64,000 nucleotides of DNA from positions 133,533,893-133,597,892 of the forward strand of contig NC_061121.1 of the NCBI RefSeq assembly GCF_002878395.1, in the 5' to 3' direction. This document shows, piece after piece, positions 10,911-22,564 of this stretch. Every line of letters begins with the position of its first letter. Position 1 is the stretch's first letter. This stretch comes from Capsicum annuum. Taxonomy: Eukaryota > Streptophyta > Magnoliopsida > Solanales > Solanaceae. The notes beneath the pieces were generated by a model. That model searched no databases, was not told the origin of the DNA, and saw nothing but the letters and a program-made list of their open reading frames with translations. Position numbers and translations under genes: made by a program.

Positions 10911-13082
10911 AATTAAATATTAGGGCAGACTCTTTTATTTCACTTTGTTCCAACGCTTAGGTCTCCTTCCCTTCTTTCCAAAACATACTCTTCTTTCCCC
11001 TTTATCTCAATTGAGAAAAGGGAATTGGTTAATCCCTTAATCGAAAAGGCAATTAAACTATTAATTTCGAATCTAAATTAGAGGTACGATTCTAAATCTC
11101 ATAATGTGAGTTGTTTTTCTTCTTTCAATTTCTTAATTTCAAAGTTAAAAGTCACTTGTAAATGATAGGTTTAGGGTTGTTTGATTATTGTGTTAAAAAG
11201 TTTGATTAATGGTTATTTAATCAAAATAGGAACTAGATTTTTCCTCAGAATTTCTGTTTGTGGGGTTTTTATTATTTTCTGTTGCATGTTCATCAATCTT
11301 AAATTTCTTCAATAGAATTTCTTTTTGTGTGGTTTAATTTTCATTTTTTTTGTGTACACTGATTATGTAAGGTTCTATTTAGTGTGTTGCATGTTCAAAA
11401 AAGTAGAAAACATAGAGCCATTTGGGTCTTTTTTGTTTATTATTGATCTAATTTTGTGTAAGCAGCAAAATGTACTATGTTTCATGTTCCTCTGAAATTG
11501 TGTAATTGTCATAATCATTTTTTATTTTGTTGTGTAGACTGTTTCATGTTTCAATAGGATTGTTTCATATTTCTAGAGGATTGTAGTAATGCCTTGAGCA
11601 ATTGTCAATTGTGTACACTGTCAAAATTGTGTAGACTATCAAAATTGTGTATCCAATTATAAACTGTAAAAATGGTGTAGATGGTTTCATATTTCTAGAG
11701 AATTGTAGTATGCCTTGAGCAAATATCAATTGTGTTTTTTTTGCCATGTTTCTTGATTGCTATGATATACTGTCTATCAGAAACAACCTTGTAAGGTTTG
11801 CATACACTTTATCCTTTCGCATATTACATTTGTGGGATCACACTTGGTATATGTTGTTGTTGTTTTTCTTAATCTAATGGTGTTGTTATGCTTTGGATTT
11901 TCAGAGAGACCCACTAAGGATACCAGCAAGTGCCAGAAAATAAGGAAGCAGCTATCTAGTACTATAACATTCTTCCTTTTAAATGATTTTGAATCAGTTT
12001 TTCATATGTTTCTCTGTTGCCATTTGTGTTCTTGAGTATTCGTGAAACTGTCTCTATTTTATTTTACTTAACAATTGCTTGAAAAGGAGAAATCATAAAC
12101 ATTCTGATGCCCTTAAAGACCGAATTTTGTTCTGGTCCTAGCTCCTAACAAACTTTATGTTATTCACTTGGTTGATGCATCTGTATTAGCTCATACTTTC
12201 ATTTGGTCATATGCTTCATCGAATGACTAGCTATTCTTAGTCTACATTAGTGAGATAAGCAATGGTGTAGATCTGTTCAATATAAAAAAACAACAGTAGG
12301 AAAAAAATTATGTTTTCTGCTAAAGATTACTCTCTAGTCCCAATGGAGGTATATGGGTGCCCCTCAGGGTACAACAAATTATGAATTAAGGAGGCGTGTG
12401 CTTGAGTGACGTTGTGCATGAAAGTGTAAGTAGGCTGAAAGCAGTATAATTGCAAAAGGTAAAGTACCATTTTTAGAGAGGTGCACCTCAAACATTTAGT
12501 TATTACAACCAAGTAGAGTGCGGTATATTCTTTGTTACTTATGTCAATTTAACAAGAATAAAATGACTTAATAGTCTACATACAGTTGAGGATTAGTTTT
12601 TAATCTGATTCACCATTCAAATAAAATCAATTCATTTATTCTTAACTTTTCTAATGTAATTTTGTGTTAAAGTTGTAAACTTTGTTTGTTTTTGCTGCCA
12701 ACAATGTTGTAACTTATTTTTTGATTTGTTTAATGTTCAGATTTTGGGTATGTAGTTAGCTAAAATTTGATGTTCTAATCTTGTTGTTGGGATCTTTTGC
12801 CTCATGCCTTATGATTGTAAAGTTAGAAGTTTTAGTTTTGTTTGTAATTAAACTTTTTGCCTACCCTTATTAAGAAGGACGATGAATGATATGTTATGTT
12901 TGTGATTTCTTATTTATTTAGCAAAAAATGACTAATATATTCTATTTTCTTGTAAAAAAAAAAGATATATTCTACTTTGTTAAGATATTTAATTTTTTAT
13001 TCTCTTTAGTGATAATCCTAGATGTATGAATTATTAAAAATAAAACTCTAACTATGTTGTTTATGTCGACATTAATAAAAAT
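10911..13082. other. CACTA 5' region before the transposase, mostly non-coding
   Basis: AT-rich sequence with no coding region that I recognise. It holds an imperfect direct duplication of about 57 bases (about 11558-11615 and 11679-11735, sharing TTTCATATTTCTAGAG) separated by a short GTGTA-rich array. A splice-like TTTTCAG at 11898-11904 leads into a short open stretch, possibly an untranslated or early exon, but nothing confirms that. Confidence 0.4.
11558..11735. repeat. Imperfect direct duplication
   Basis: Two copies of a segment of about 57 bases share TTTCATATTTCTAGAG and ATTGTAGTA-TGCCTTGAGCAA. Between them, AAAATTGTGTA repeats. Likely local slippage within the transposon. Confidence 0.6.
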
Positions 13083-15415
13083 ATGAATAACCTAGATCAT
13101 GGATGCATGTATGATGGGTTGGATGGCCGAGGGGCTATAAACTCTAGATTCGTTACTGGTGTGAATAACTTTATCCAGTTTGCATGTTTTCAACAAAATT
13201 GCATGAGTGGTAACAACATTAGACATCCATGTAAAAAATATCACAATATTAAATACAAGGATGTTGAAACTGTTAGATATCACCTTCTTCATGATGGATT
13301 ACATAAGAACTATTTTGTTTGGAAATATCAATGGGAAAAGACGTGATCAATGAGATTTCTTCTGGTAGGTATTTGATCAATGGTGCTCAACTTGAATTAG
13401 GATATTATAATCTATATCGACAAATGATTTTAGATGCTACTGGTCCCAACTTTAATCGTGGTTCAAGTTGGAAACCTTAAAACAATATTGAACCCGGGTC
13501 ATCTCATCCGTATGAACCTTCAATTAAGGAGGAACATGAAACTTAGATGGAGAAAGAGCATAATTTAAAGTCCCAAAAATTTTATGATTTGTTGCACGCT
13601 GTTGATGCAAAATTGTATCCTGGTTCTTCCCTTTCTCAACTTGTAGTAATCTCTCGATTATTAAGTATTAAGATGGAGATTACTATGTCACAGAGGGGTT
13701 TTAACCAAATTATGCAATTGTTTAAAGTGGCTTTACTGAAAAATAAACTATTATTTGATAATTATTATCAGACCAAAAAGCTAGTGCGTAGCTTGGGTTT
13801 ATTAGTTAAAAAGATCGACTGTTGTGAATCAGGATGTACGTTGTATTTGAAATATGATGAACATCTTACCTCTTGTTAATTTTGCAGAAAAGAGAGGTAT
13901 AAGCGGCGAGTTGGTTGTCGTAAAAGAAAATTGGTCCCTTACAAAAGGATGTATTATTTTCCTTTGATTCCTAGATTTAAGAGATTATATGCATCCCATA
14001 CTACAGCTGCTGACATGAGATGGCATCATAAACATATAAAATAGGATGGGATAATGCGTCATCCATCAGACTCTCAAGCTTGGAAGAACTTCAATGAAAC
14101 TCATCCTTTTTTTGCGGATGAACCTAGAAATGTAAGGTTGGGGTTATATACTGACGATTTCCAACCATTCAGTCAGTCTGGGAGAAAATATATTTTTTGT
14201 CCAGTAATTGTCACTCCATACAATTTACCTCCAGGGATCTGCATGAAAGAGACTTATATGTTCTTAACTCTCATTGCTTCAGGGACAAATAATCCCAAAC
14301 ATAAAATTAATGTTTATCTGCAGCCTCTAATAAAGGAATTGACCTTGTTATGGGAGACAAGTGTAAAAGTATTTGATATCTCTGAAAAACCAAATTTTTA
14401 ATTGATGGCAGCTTTGATATGGACAATCTGTGACTTTTCAGCATATTCCATGTTATCAAGATGGAGTACTACAACTAAGTTTGCTTGTCCTTATTGTATG
14501 GAGGAAACACAATCCTTTAGATTACAACATGGTAAAAAATATCATGGTTTGATTATCACAGAATGTTCCTTGACCAACATAATCCATTTAGGAGAGATCG
14601 TAAGAACTGTTTTAAAGGCCGGATAGTCAAAAGATCACCACCACCCTGTAGAATCGAAGAAGAAATATTGGATCAATTTTTTGATTTGGAGATAAGAAAA
14701 TTAACAGATTTAAATGTAGAAGAAGTTAATCAAAGAATATGTAGTCCTTGTGGATGAAAAAAGCGAAGAAACTTTTGGGATTTGCCTTATTGGAGTTCTA
14801 ACATGATTCTACGTAACCTCGATGTCATGTATATTGAGGAAAACTTCTTTGATAATGTATTTAATGCATTCCTCAATATTGATAAGAAAATCAAAGACAA
14901 TCCACAAGCTTGTCTAGATATGGTCAATTATGTGATCGACCTCAATTGGCAAATGATGCTCCTGGAAAATATCCTAAAGTTGTATATACAATACACATGG
15001 AAGCAAGCACCATCTTGTTCAATTGGGAGAAAGGCTTAAAATTTCCAGATGGGTATAATTCAAATTTGGATAGATGTCCAGACATAACTTCAAAAAGGTT
15101 ATTTGGCATGAAAAGTCATGATTGTCACATGTTCATGCAACAATTAATGCCTAATACTTTTTGTGAACTACTTATAACTAATGTATGGTAGGCACTTATA
15201 GAATTGAGCTTATTCTCTAAAGATCTTACATCGACTACTCTCTGAGTGGATGACATGGAAAAATTACAAGGAGATATTTCACAAATCTTATGCAATTTAG
15301 AACGTATATTTCCTCCTGGGTTCTTTAACTCAATGTAACATCTGCATGTGCACCTTTCATACGAAGCAAAAATTGTTGGACCTGAACAATATCGATGGAT
15401 GTATCCTTTTGAAAG

Positions 15416-15501
15416 GTAATGCAAAACCCTATGTTGAACTTGTGACAATTATGTTATATTTAACTTTTCAAATATGATGGTTTATCCGTTTAACTATTTA
15501 G
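15416..15501 (+). other. TNP2 intron (GT-AG)
   Basis: Exon text GAAAG is followed by GTAATG; the interval ends TATTTAG before GTATCTTGAAAC. Splicing restores the frame ERYLET of the TNP2 family. Confidence 0.8.
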
Positions 15502-15812
15502 GTATCTTGAAACTTTTACAAGAATGATTGGGAATAAAGCAAGTGTTAGGGTTCCATATGTGAAGCATACTTGATGACAGAGTCAACACTATTGTTTTTC
15601 CATTATTTTGAACCACATGTCATGCCACGCAATCATAATGTGGATCGTGATGATGGTGGTATTTTGGAAGATCTTGAAGGAAATTTATCAATATTTACCC
15701 ACCCCGAATGATTATGGGGAGAACAAAAAAATAGAAATTTAACTCTTGAAGAAATCAAGGCTAACCAAACTTACATTTTACTAAATTTTGAAGAGGTTGA
15801 GCCATTTGTGAG

Positions 15813-15899
15813 GTAACAAAAGTTCATTGTATCAATTTAATTTTATAAGCATATTCATATATCATGACTTGAAATTGAACTTATGTTATTTCAATGAAG
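15813..15899 (+). other. TNP2 intron (GT-AG)
   Basis: GTGAG is followed by GTAACAAAAG; the interval ends AATGAAG before TATGTTTGTGCAATG. Splicing joins EPFV to MFVQCLQEEF, the order in the family. Confidence 0.75.
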
Positions 15900-15999
15900 T
15901 ATGTTTGTGCAATGTTTGCAAGAAGAATTTCGAAATGTCTCTCAAGAACAAATAAATGAGATCCTTGAAGCAAATGTCTCTATATGGTTCAAGGAATAT

Positions 16000-16088
16000 G
16001 TAAGGCTTCAAAAATTAATATCTTCTATACAATTATGCACTTAAATTGACTTATGAAATTAAACTAAAATTTATAATCTTCTCAATAG
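16000..16088 (+). other. TNP2 intron (GT-AG)
   Basis: GAATAT is followed by GTAAGGCTTC; the interval ends TCAATAG before GTCCGACTCAATC. Splicing joins WFKEY to VRLNHIENEF. Confidence 0.8.
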
Positions 16089-16828
16089 GTCCGACTCAAT
16101 CATATTGAGAATGAATTTCTACATAGTTTTGCTCGTGGACCATTGATAGACGCTACATCTCATTTAGTATATTTTTTTAGTGGATACAAGTTTCATACAG
16201 ATTTTCATGGTAGCACAAGAACAATAATGAACAGTGGAGTTTGTATCTCAGATTCAAATTTTGGTGATTTCTATGGGCGGATAAAAGAGCTTATAGAAGT
16301 GGAATACCATGAAGCACCTTTAAAGAAAAATGTACTATTCAAATGTAAATGGTTTTACTCAACTATGGATGTTGGTGTTAAAAAGCATAATCAATACAAA
16401 TTAGTTGATATTAACCATCGTCGGTGATATAAAAAATATGAACCTTTTATTCTGGCAATGCAAGCAACTTAAGTGTGTTATGTGTCTTATCCTAGAAAGA
16501 AAAAGAACAAGGATGATTGGTCAGCTGTATTGAAGTTCAACCTTAAACTATTGCTAAATTACCCGACGAGAAAATTGAGACAGCTGCAAAATTGAATATT
16601 CCATTTCAAGTTGAAGAAGTTCAAGTTTATGAGATAGATATGAATGTTGTCACGGATGAAAGTATACACTTACATGATCCAAATGGTGGCTTAATTGAAA
16701 TGGATGAACCCATTAATGATGGTTTATTGCAAGAGCAACGTGATATACAAGAGGATGCTACATAAGAAAAGTATGAAACTGAGGATGATGAAGAGGAAGA
16801 TTTTGAAGAAGACACAGATAGTGATTAG

Positions 16829-17522
16829 TGCTTGATAAAAAAATGCTATTGTATCTTAATTTTATTTTGTGAGCGTAATTTTGTCGAACCAATATCCTTT
16901 TGTTTGTCTCTACTTGTTGTTTACTCCAAACTTGTTGTTACTCTTACTTTGTATCTAATTAAATTAAAAAAGGTTTCTCCTTTAGCCATGATCATCTATT
17001 GATTTTCCTGTTGGATCTGTCATCTCCTGTTTCTACTTATAGTTAGTTCTGACTGAATAAACATCTATATATTCCATGTATTATGTTTAGAATTTAGTTG
17101 TTTGGCTTGCTTCTATTATACCCCTATTATCAATTTTTGACTCTTTTATTCTCATCCATATTTTTAGGCTACAACTGTGCTTTCTTTTTGCTTTCTATAC
17201 AAGTTTTCTGTAAAGACGTGAAAATTGATGTTCAAAAGTAGATTATCTACCATCTCTGATTTACCCCCCCCCCCCTTCTATGTTGTTGTAAGTATCCTAT
17301 AGGATTCTAACGTTAAATTTGCACAAAATTAGATAGGATTTAGTGTACATATTTACTGTAGATTTGACTGGTCTAAAACGAGAAAGAAGAGATTTTATTT
17401 TTTGGGTCAGACTTATACTTTTACATTTTTTGATACCTTATCTATATATTATTTTCTGGTTCTCATGGTATTATTTAGTTTGCATCTTATTTCTACTTAA
17501 CTAATACAGTTTTTTTGTAGAT
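16829..17522 (+). other. Spacer between TNP2 and second CACTA exon
   Basis: Non-coding, T-rich. It holds a 12-base C-run (17264-17275) and ends in a pyrimidine-rich AG (TTTTTTTGTAG, 17510-17520) that looks like a splice acceptor just before the next ATG. Confidence 0.5.
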
Positions 17523-17903
17523 ATGGCTAGAGGTAGAGGTCGAGGTCGCAGAAGCACAGGGCGTGTAGGCAAGTCTGCAGTTAGGAGTAATCCAGATGTT
17601 ACTGCAAGCATACCTACTATTCCCACTTCTACTAACTTTAGTCCTCAAGTTGGTGTTAGTCCTCAAGCAAGTGGCATAGGTGGTCAAGATAATACAAATC
17701 AAGTTCAGCCATTGATTCCTCAAATTACACTAATGGTTCAAACTTCTGGTGATGGTAGTAACCCTACAACACATGAATCATCTCCCACTGCTCCACATCA
17801 GATTAACACAATAGCTGAAGGTACATCTACTCTAAGGAACCAAATAGGTGAGGGTCTTAATCAATCGACTTCGTCCTTGAAAATGGATGAATATAATAAT
17901 TAA
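17523..17903 (+). CDS. RG-rich second CACTA gene product, short exon or truncated ORF
   Basis: A 126-residue open frame starts two bases after a splice-acceptor-like AG. It opens with an Arg/Gly-rich segment (MARGRGRGRRSTGRVGKS), then Ser/Thr/Pro/Gln-rich text without a recognisable fold, ending KMDEYNN. Its position downstream of TNP2 and the duplication of its start at 20559-20663 suggest it is part of the second CACTA gene (TNP1/TNPA-like, usually a DNA-binding protein). The conserved C-terminal domain of that family is not seen here, so it may be truncated or continue in a lost exon. Whether it is expressed is unknown. Confidence 0.45.
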   Translation: MARGRGRGRRSTGRVGKSAVRSNPDVTASIPTIPTSTNFSPQVGVSPQASGIGGQDNTNQVQPLIPQITLMVQTSGDGSNPTTHESSPTAPHQINTIAEGTSTLRNQIGEGLNQSTSSLKMDEYNN

Positions 17904-18019
17904 TTTGTAAAGAACAAATTGTGCAGTATCTCTGGTTATTTTCTTAAAGTATCTCGGGTTACTTTCTGTTGACTTCATCTATAAAAATGAATGAATAAAA
18001 TCAACTTGTGGTCTTTTTG

Positions 18020-18072
<53 letters not shown>
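18020..18072. repeat. (TC)n(TA)n microsatellite
   Basis: A TC run of about 12 units changes directly into a TA run of about 13 units. Confidence 0.95.
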
Positions 18073-18076
<4 letters not shown>

Positions 18077-18119
18077 TTTTTCTGGTTGATGATCTGTTGG
18101 TGGTTTTTGATTTGAGAGG

Positions 18120-18302
18120 AGTTCTTGTGCACAGAATTACAATGTTTTATGTTGTTGTGAGCATTTTGTAGAATTCCAGTGTTACATGGGATTCCAGAAT
18201 TACAATGTTGAATATTGTTGTGAGTATTTTAGGATTCCTATGTCATATGGGATTCCAAAATTATAATGTTGTATGTTGTTGTGAGGTATTTTGTAGGATT
18301 CC
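18120..18302. repeat. Tandem array of a GATTCCAG-type repeat (left part)
   Basis: Units of about 60-85 bases share ATTACAATGTT-TATGTTGTTGTGAG and TTTGTAG-ATTCCAGTGTTACATGGGATTCC, with about three copies. The array resumes at 20496 after the solo LTR, so the LTR inserted inside it. Confidence 0.75.
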
Positions 18303-20495
18303 AGTAACGCCTCGAAATCTGATTCCCGGGACTCCACACAGTACTCCGAACTACAAGAAGTTCTGAGCTAACCCTGGCTGCTTTTCTACTAAATCTGAAT
18401 ATCAACATAATGGAAATATGAATGTGGAAACATAATACATGCAGAAATCTTATCTGAAACGTACTAATCTCACAAATCTTGGTAAAATAATATTGAAAAG
18501 TCAGAACACTGAATCAAAAGTCTAAAACTGAATTTAGTAGTCTGACAAGCCTCTACTAACTGAGTCTAGAGAGTCACTGGAAAAGACCCCAGCTGACTCA
18601 AACTATCTGAAATGAATAATGAAACATCTACTAATAAATTGGAAATCTGAACAACTAAGTCCCCAAACTATGAGGATTCACCAACCGTAGGGATGTAGAT
18701 GAGATGCTAGAAAGTCATTCACGATGCTGAGACTGAGCACCTGAACCTACATTATGAGACAATGTAGCACATAGATGTATATATGGATCAGTACTTTGAT
18801 GACGTACTGAGTATATATGGTTGAATGCAATAAGTAAGCAATATCATCATATTTATAAAATCATGCATGCTAAATGTCGATGACTCACATTGGCTTGAAT
18901 AATATGAAATCTGAAGATCATAAATCATGAATAGTAAAACACATAATATAAATATTGTGAGTCATAACACATGGTTCTCAAATCTGTATTTCTGTTCTAT
19001 TCTCAAATCATATAGGCTAAGTGAAAAATGGCTCACCATTTTATGTCTGAAACTAAAAGTTATAATTCTGTAATCGTAAGTAAAATAATATCTGAGTAAG
19101 TTTGTGAGCCTTTACACTTAGTTTTTATAAAATCTTTTCTATTAATCTTTTCTGTTAGCTAGCAGGAAGGTTCTCTTAACTGACATAAATCATCTAAGCA
19201 TTCATGTAGTCCAACGTTCTTTCCCCCTAAGGAGGAATCCTCACGTTGGGGAGGGGAGTCATACTCTTGCCAGGGAGTATAACCTATCTGTGTGATCACG
19301 TATCTGTCATCCATGTAAAAGTGAGAATATTCTAAATCCTACATTAGTACATAGTTCTGGGGTATTAAGCCATAGTAACGTACCCATCTCGATGCTAAAT
19401 ACTACTCTCATTAAATCTGTATGCTCATTCTGAAGAAAATCCACTTTAAAATAGTCTAATGGTTTGTAATAAAAACCAACTGTATATTTGTAAAGATAAA
19501 TCTATAATCTGAATTTGTAAAGTGAATTTCATATCTATTCTGATACCATAAGGTCAAATCTTTACCAATAATCTGAAAGGAATTTAGTCATAGGGTGCTT
19601 GTAGCACAACAATTCTTGAAATAACAATCTTTAATTAGGGCTTAATGAACCATGTATCAATCTCAGGTTAAAACATCAAAATATTCATGCTTGATAATGT
19701 AAACATTGATAATTCAACTCAAAATCTGGAAATTTCTGCAATATGCAGGAAAATATGAACATAATCATGTAATTCAACTTCTAAATCATTGGAAATCTCA
19801 TAAGCTTGTAAATAATATTAATGGGTATAAACCCTAAACTTAAATTTCATGAAAAATCATATAAAATTCTGTAAATTTTTAATTAAAATAAGTTTTGGGC
19901 ACTAGGATGAAAGGAGTATCCTTGTTCATGACCCCACATACCTTAATTGGTGATCTTTGATGAAAAACTTGATTCTTGGATTCCTATTGTTGCTTTGGAG
20001 ATGAATTCTTAGAGTCCTTGAATTGGGGATTCTTAATCTTGAATTTTCTTGGAGAATTAATGGAGCAATTTAGATTTCTTGGGGAGAAAGTTTGTTGAAG
20101 TAGGGTTTTGGTTGAGAGAGATTTGATGAAAAGTGGATGTAAAGTGCTTTGAAGGAGTTTAATTCATTGTTTAAGATGGATTAGGGGCTGAGAGAATGAC
20201 CAAAGTACCCCCTTTAATCTTTGAAATGAAACTGGAAAAATAAAGTTCTTGCGAACTGGGTGGCCACCGCGATGCGCCACTATCACGGCGGCTCACTGGA
20301 AAAGGACGAGCGAAAACAGGGCTTTCATCGTGACGCGCCACAATAGCGGAGCCCCGAGGTCTCACTGGAAATTGTCAAACAGAAAATTGGGCCTCTCCGC
20401 GAAAATTCAACACAAAATAGCTATTCTTCATTTTGGAAGCTATCCCTCAATATTCTGGGGGTGAATTTTAACTAGAAATGGTATGGGGTATTACA
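18303..20495 (-). mobile_element. Solo LTR of a Tekay/Del-like gypsy element, minus strand
   Basis: A 2193-bp insertion interrupts the tandem array and is flanked by the 5-bp duplication ATTCC (18298-18302 and 20496-20500). Reverse-complemented, it begins TGTAATACCCCATACC, the start of the chromovirus LTRs further right, and ends CGAGGCGTTAC followed by T where CA is expected, so one terminal base is mutated. No internal coding region is present, which fits LTR-LTR recombination. Near the right end (20260-20370) a GC-rich segment repeats GCGCCAC and CTCACTGGAAA. Short ORFs there are incidental. Confidence 0.8.
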
Positions 20496-20558
20496 ATTCC
20501 AGTGTTACACGGGATTCCAGAATTATAATATTGCATATTGTTGTGAGTTCTTGTGCAC
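20496..20558. repeat. Tandem array of a GATTCCAG-type repeat (right part)
   Basis: It continues the 18120-18302 array: AGTGTTACACGGGATTCCAG, then ATAATATTGCATATTGTTGTGAG and TTCTTGTGCACAG, which also occurs at 18121-18135. Confidence 0.7.
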
Positions 20559-20663
20559 AGTTTGCATCTTATTTTCACTTTAACTAGTACAAGTTTTTAA
20601 TAGATATAATTCGTGGTAGTGGTAGAGGTCGAGGAAGCATAGGGGTGTAGGCAAGTCAGCAGT
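20559..20663 (+). repeat. Duplicated fragment of the second CACTA exon
   Basis: The stretch matches 17477-17580: intron end (TTTGCATCTTATTT), splice-like region, then GGTAGAGGTCGAGG and GGCAAGTCNGCAG. The start codon region is changed (ATAATTCGT). The match ends exactly where Athila coding sequence begins on the other strand. Confidence 0.75.
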
Positions 20664-21974
20664 GCCTCATTTGAAAAAGTATCATTAATTTCAATCTCAT
20701 CCCCTAATTTAAGTAGTGCCTCCTTTTTGAGGCGTTATAGGTGGCCTGCAACCTGGTTTTTAGTGCCTTTTCGGTCTTTAGTGCCTTTTCGGTGTTTCAC
20801 CTTAAAGTCAAATTCTTACAACAAGAGTACCCAACGAATCACCCTTGGCTTAGCATCTTTCTTCGATATGAGATAACTATATGTTGCATAATTAGTACGA
20901 ACAATGACTTTAGTCCCTATCAAGTAGGACTAAAATTTCTTAAAAGTAAATACCACAACAAATAACTCATGCTCAATAACTGCAATAATAATTTTTCTGT
21001 GCAAGGTTTAATACTTTGCTGTCATAGTAGATGGGGTGAAGGATGTTCTCACATTGTTAGCCTAGGAAAACCCCTAAAGCCACACCACTAGAATTGCACA
21101 TCACCTCAAAAGGTAAGGACCATCCTGGAGACACAATAATAGGAGCGAGATCATGCGCTCCTCGCTCTTTGAGGCATTCAAAGACCTTGAGATGCGTATC
21201 ATCAAACATAAACTTCACCGCCTTCTCTAAGATCTTGCATAATGAATATGCAATTTTAGAGAAGTCATTGATGAATCTCCTATAAAACCTAGTATAACAC
21301 AAGAAACTTCTAATACCTTTAACTGAAATCAGTTGAGCTAATTTTTCAATCACCTCTATCTTCGCCCTAACAAACTCAAATACCACTATTTGAAATCTTG
21401 TGATTGAGAACAATCTATTTTCCCAATTCAAAATAAGGTTGCACTCCTCACATCTCTTAAGTGCATTGGCCAAATGGGCCAGACAGTTATCAAACAAGTT
21501 CCTAACTACCGATAATTCATCAATGAAGACCTCTATAGTGACCTTCACCATATCAAAAAATATTGACATCATACAATACAGAAAGGTGGCTGGAGCATTG
21601 CAAAGCTGAACGGCAGCCTTTTGAATGCAAAAGTACCATATGGGCATGTAAAAGTAAGGTAATATAAATTTGAATATACCTTAAATAACCATAAAAAATA
21701 TAGTACCAACCTCTGCCTGCAAGTCTATCTAGCATCTGATCCATAATGACATAGGAAATTGATCCTTTTGTGTCCAAGTGTTCAACTTTTAGTAATTCAT
21801 GCATACTCCCCATCCAGTAACCGATCTCATGGGCACTAACTCATTCTTCTCATTTGGGACCACAGTGATCCGACATTTCTTAGGTTCACATTGAATTGGG
21901 CTCACCCACTTGCTATCCGCAATAGGATAAACCACGACCAAATCTAACCATTTTAAGATCTCTTTCTTCACCAC
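20664..21974 (-). pseudogene. Athila reverse transcriptase and RNase H, broken; active site FIDE
   Basis: Minus-strand text: VVKKEILKWLDLVVVYPIAD, then SKWVSPIQCEPKK, TVVPNEKNEL and SVTGWGVCMNY (21789-21983), the Athila RT start. Then follow LCNAPATFLYCMMSIFFDM, VFIDELSVV, CLAHLANALKRCEECNL, FYRRFINDFSKIAYSLCKI and PFEVMCNSSGVALGVFLG (21057-21647). RNase H remnants include [11 protein letters not shown] and [15 protein letters not shown] (20820-20935) and EIEINDTFSNEAL at the left edge. The catalytic box at 21516-21527 is F-I-D-E instead of F-M/I-D-D. The first codons adjoin the target duplication of the Tat/Ogre-like insertion. Confidence 0.88.
21970..21974. repeat. Target-site duplication ACCAC of the Tat/Ogre-like element (left)
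   Basis: ACCAC here and at 49685-49689 flank the element exactly; removing the insertion rejoins the Athila RT reading (EVVKKEI) in frame. Confidence 0.9.
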
Positions 21975-22277
21975 TATTGACACCTAATTTTTGCCCTCCA
22001 TAACTAAGTTTAATTTCGAATTTCTTCGATTTTCAAATAAAATTTCAGCATTTATTTCCGAATAAAAGCTTTTCAAAGTATTTATCTGGGTAATTTTGTC
22101 ATTTTAAGTAGCGATTAAATATTACCGAATTCAATTATTTGAGATTATATAATTTGGTTACTTAAAAATTTATTTTATAAAATATCAGATTTTAATCAAA
22201 GTCTATCTGGAAAATAAATTTAAATGATTAAAACCTTGATTTAAATGTCATGTGTTCTTGAAAATAACTTATTTGAA

Positions 22278-22326
22278 AATAAATAAATAAATAAATAATA
22301 AAATAATAAGTAAATAAATAAATAAA
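22278..22326. repeat. AAAT-type microsatellite in LTR
   Basis: Runs of AAATAAATAAATAAATAA; the matching site in the other LTR is 46021-46048, with a different length. Confidence 0.85.
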
Positions 22327-22564
22327 TTTGTCTGATTTTATTAAATCGAGAAACTCAAGATTAAGCAAGGTATTAATTCATATCAAATTTTAATTTAATT
22401 TAGTCAATTTATTAAATTTAAACATAATTGAAATCGAATTGACCACAATTTTAATGTAATTGATCAAATTGATAACCAATCTGGTTAAAATTTAAATAAA
22501 ATTGACTAAACACTCTAATTTAATTTGGCCATTTTTTAAATAACCAAAATATCTACCCTTTCCT

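Larger units (their letters stand above)
13083..16828 (+). pseudogene. TNP2-type CACTA transposase, full span but broken
   Basis: The order of a plant TNP2 protein is complete. From the ATG at 13083 comes a transposase-associated N-terminal domain (CMYDGLDGRGAINSRFVTG, then CKKYHNIKYKDVETV). A middle domain (13547-13879) has KFYDLLHAVDAKLYPG and CCESGCTLYLKYDEHLTSC. The core (14054-14757) has RNVRLGLYTDDFQPFSQSG, CPYCMEET and FRRDR. Then come LDVMYIEENFFDNVF (from 14818), GMKSHDCHMFMQQLMP (from about 15106) and a DUF4218-like and C-terminal part (15200-16420), ending in an acidic tail (16640-16828). Three introns with GT-AG ends are visible. Several stops and frameshifts exist, and the usual MHIEKN motif is MYIEEN. 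The enzyme would cut and rejoin transposon ends. Confidence 0.9.
10502..20663 (+). mobile_element. CACTA transposon with TNP2-type transposase; 3' end missing
   Basis: The left edge is CACTACAAAAAAACAAC at 10502, a canonical CACTA terminus, followed by 400 bases of subterminal repeats. A TNP2 transposase pseudogene (13083-16828) and a second short coding exon (17523-17903) lie in the same direction. The right terminus (expected GTTTTTTTGTAGTG) was not found. The assignment of 17904-20663 rests on a repeated copy of the second-gene exon (20559-20663), whose last base abuts Athila sequence. A solo LTR (18303-20495) sits inside this distal part. Either the 3' end was deleted or it was rearranged into the Athila fragment. 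Confidence 0.8.

Noticed and set aside
16627..16815. Ser-rich minus-strand ORF
   Set aside because: It is the complement of the acidic Glu/Asp tail of the TNP2 transposase.
20249..20464. GC-rich ORF in both strands
   Set aside because: It lies in the solo LTR GC-rich repeat and has no similarity to a known protein.
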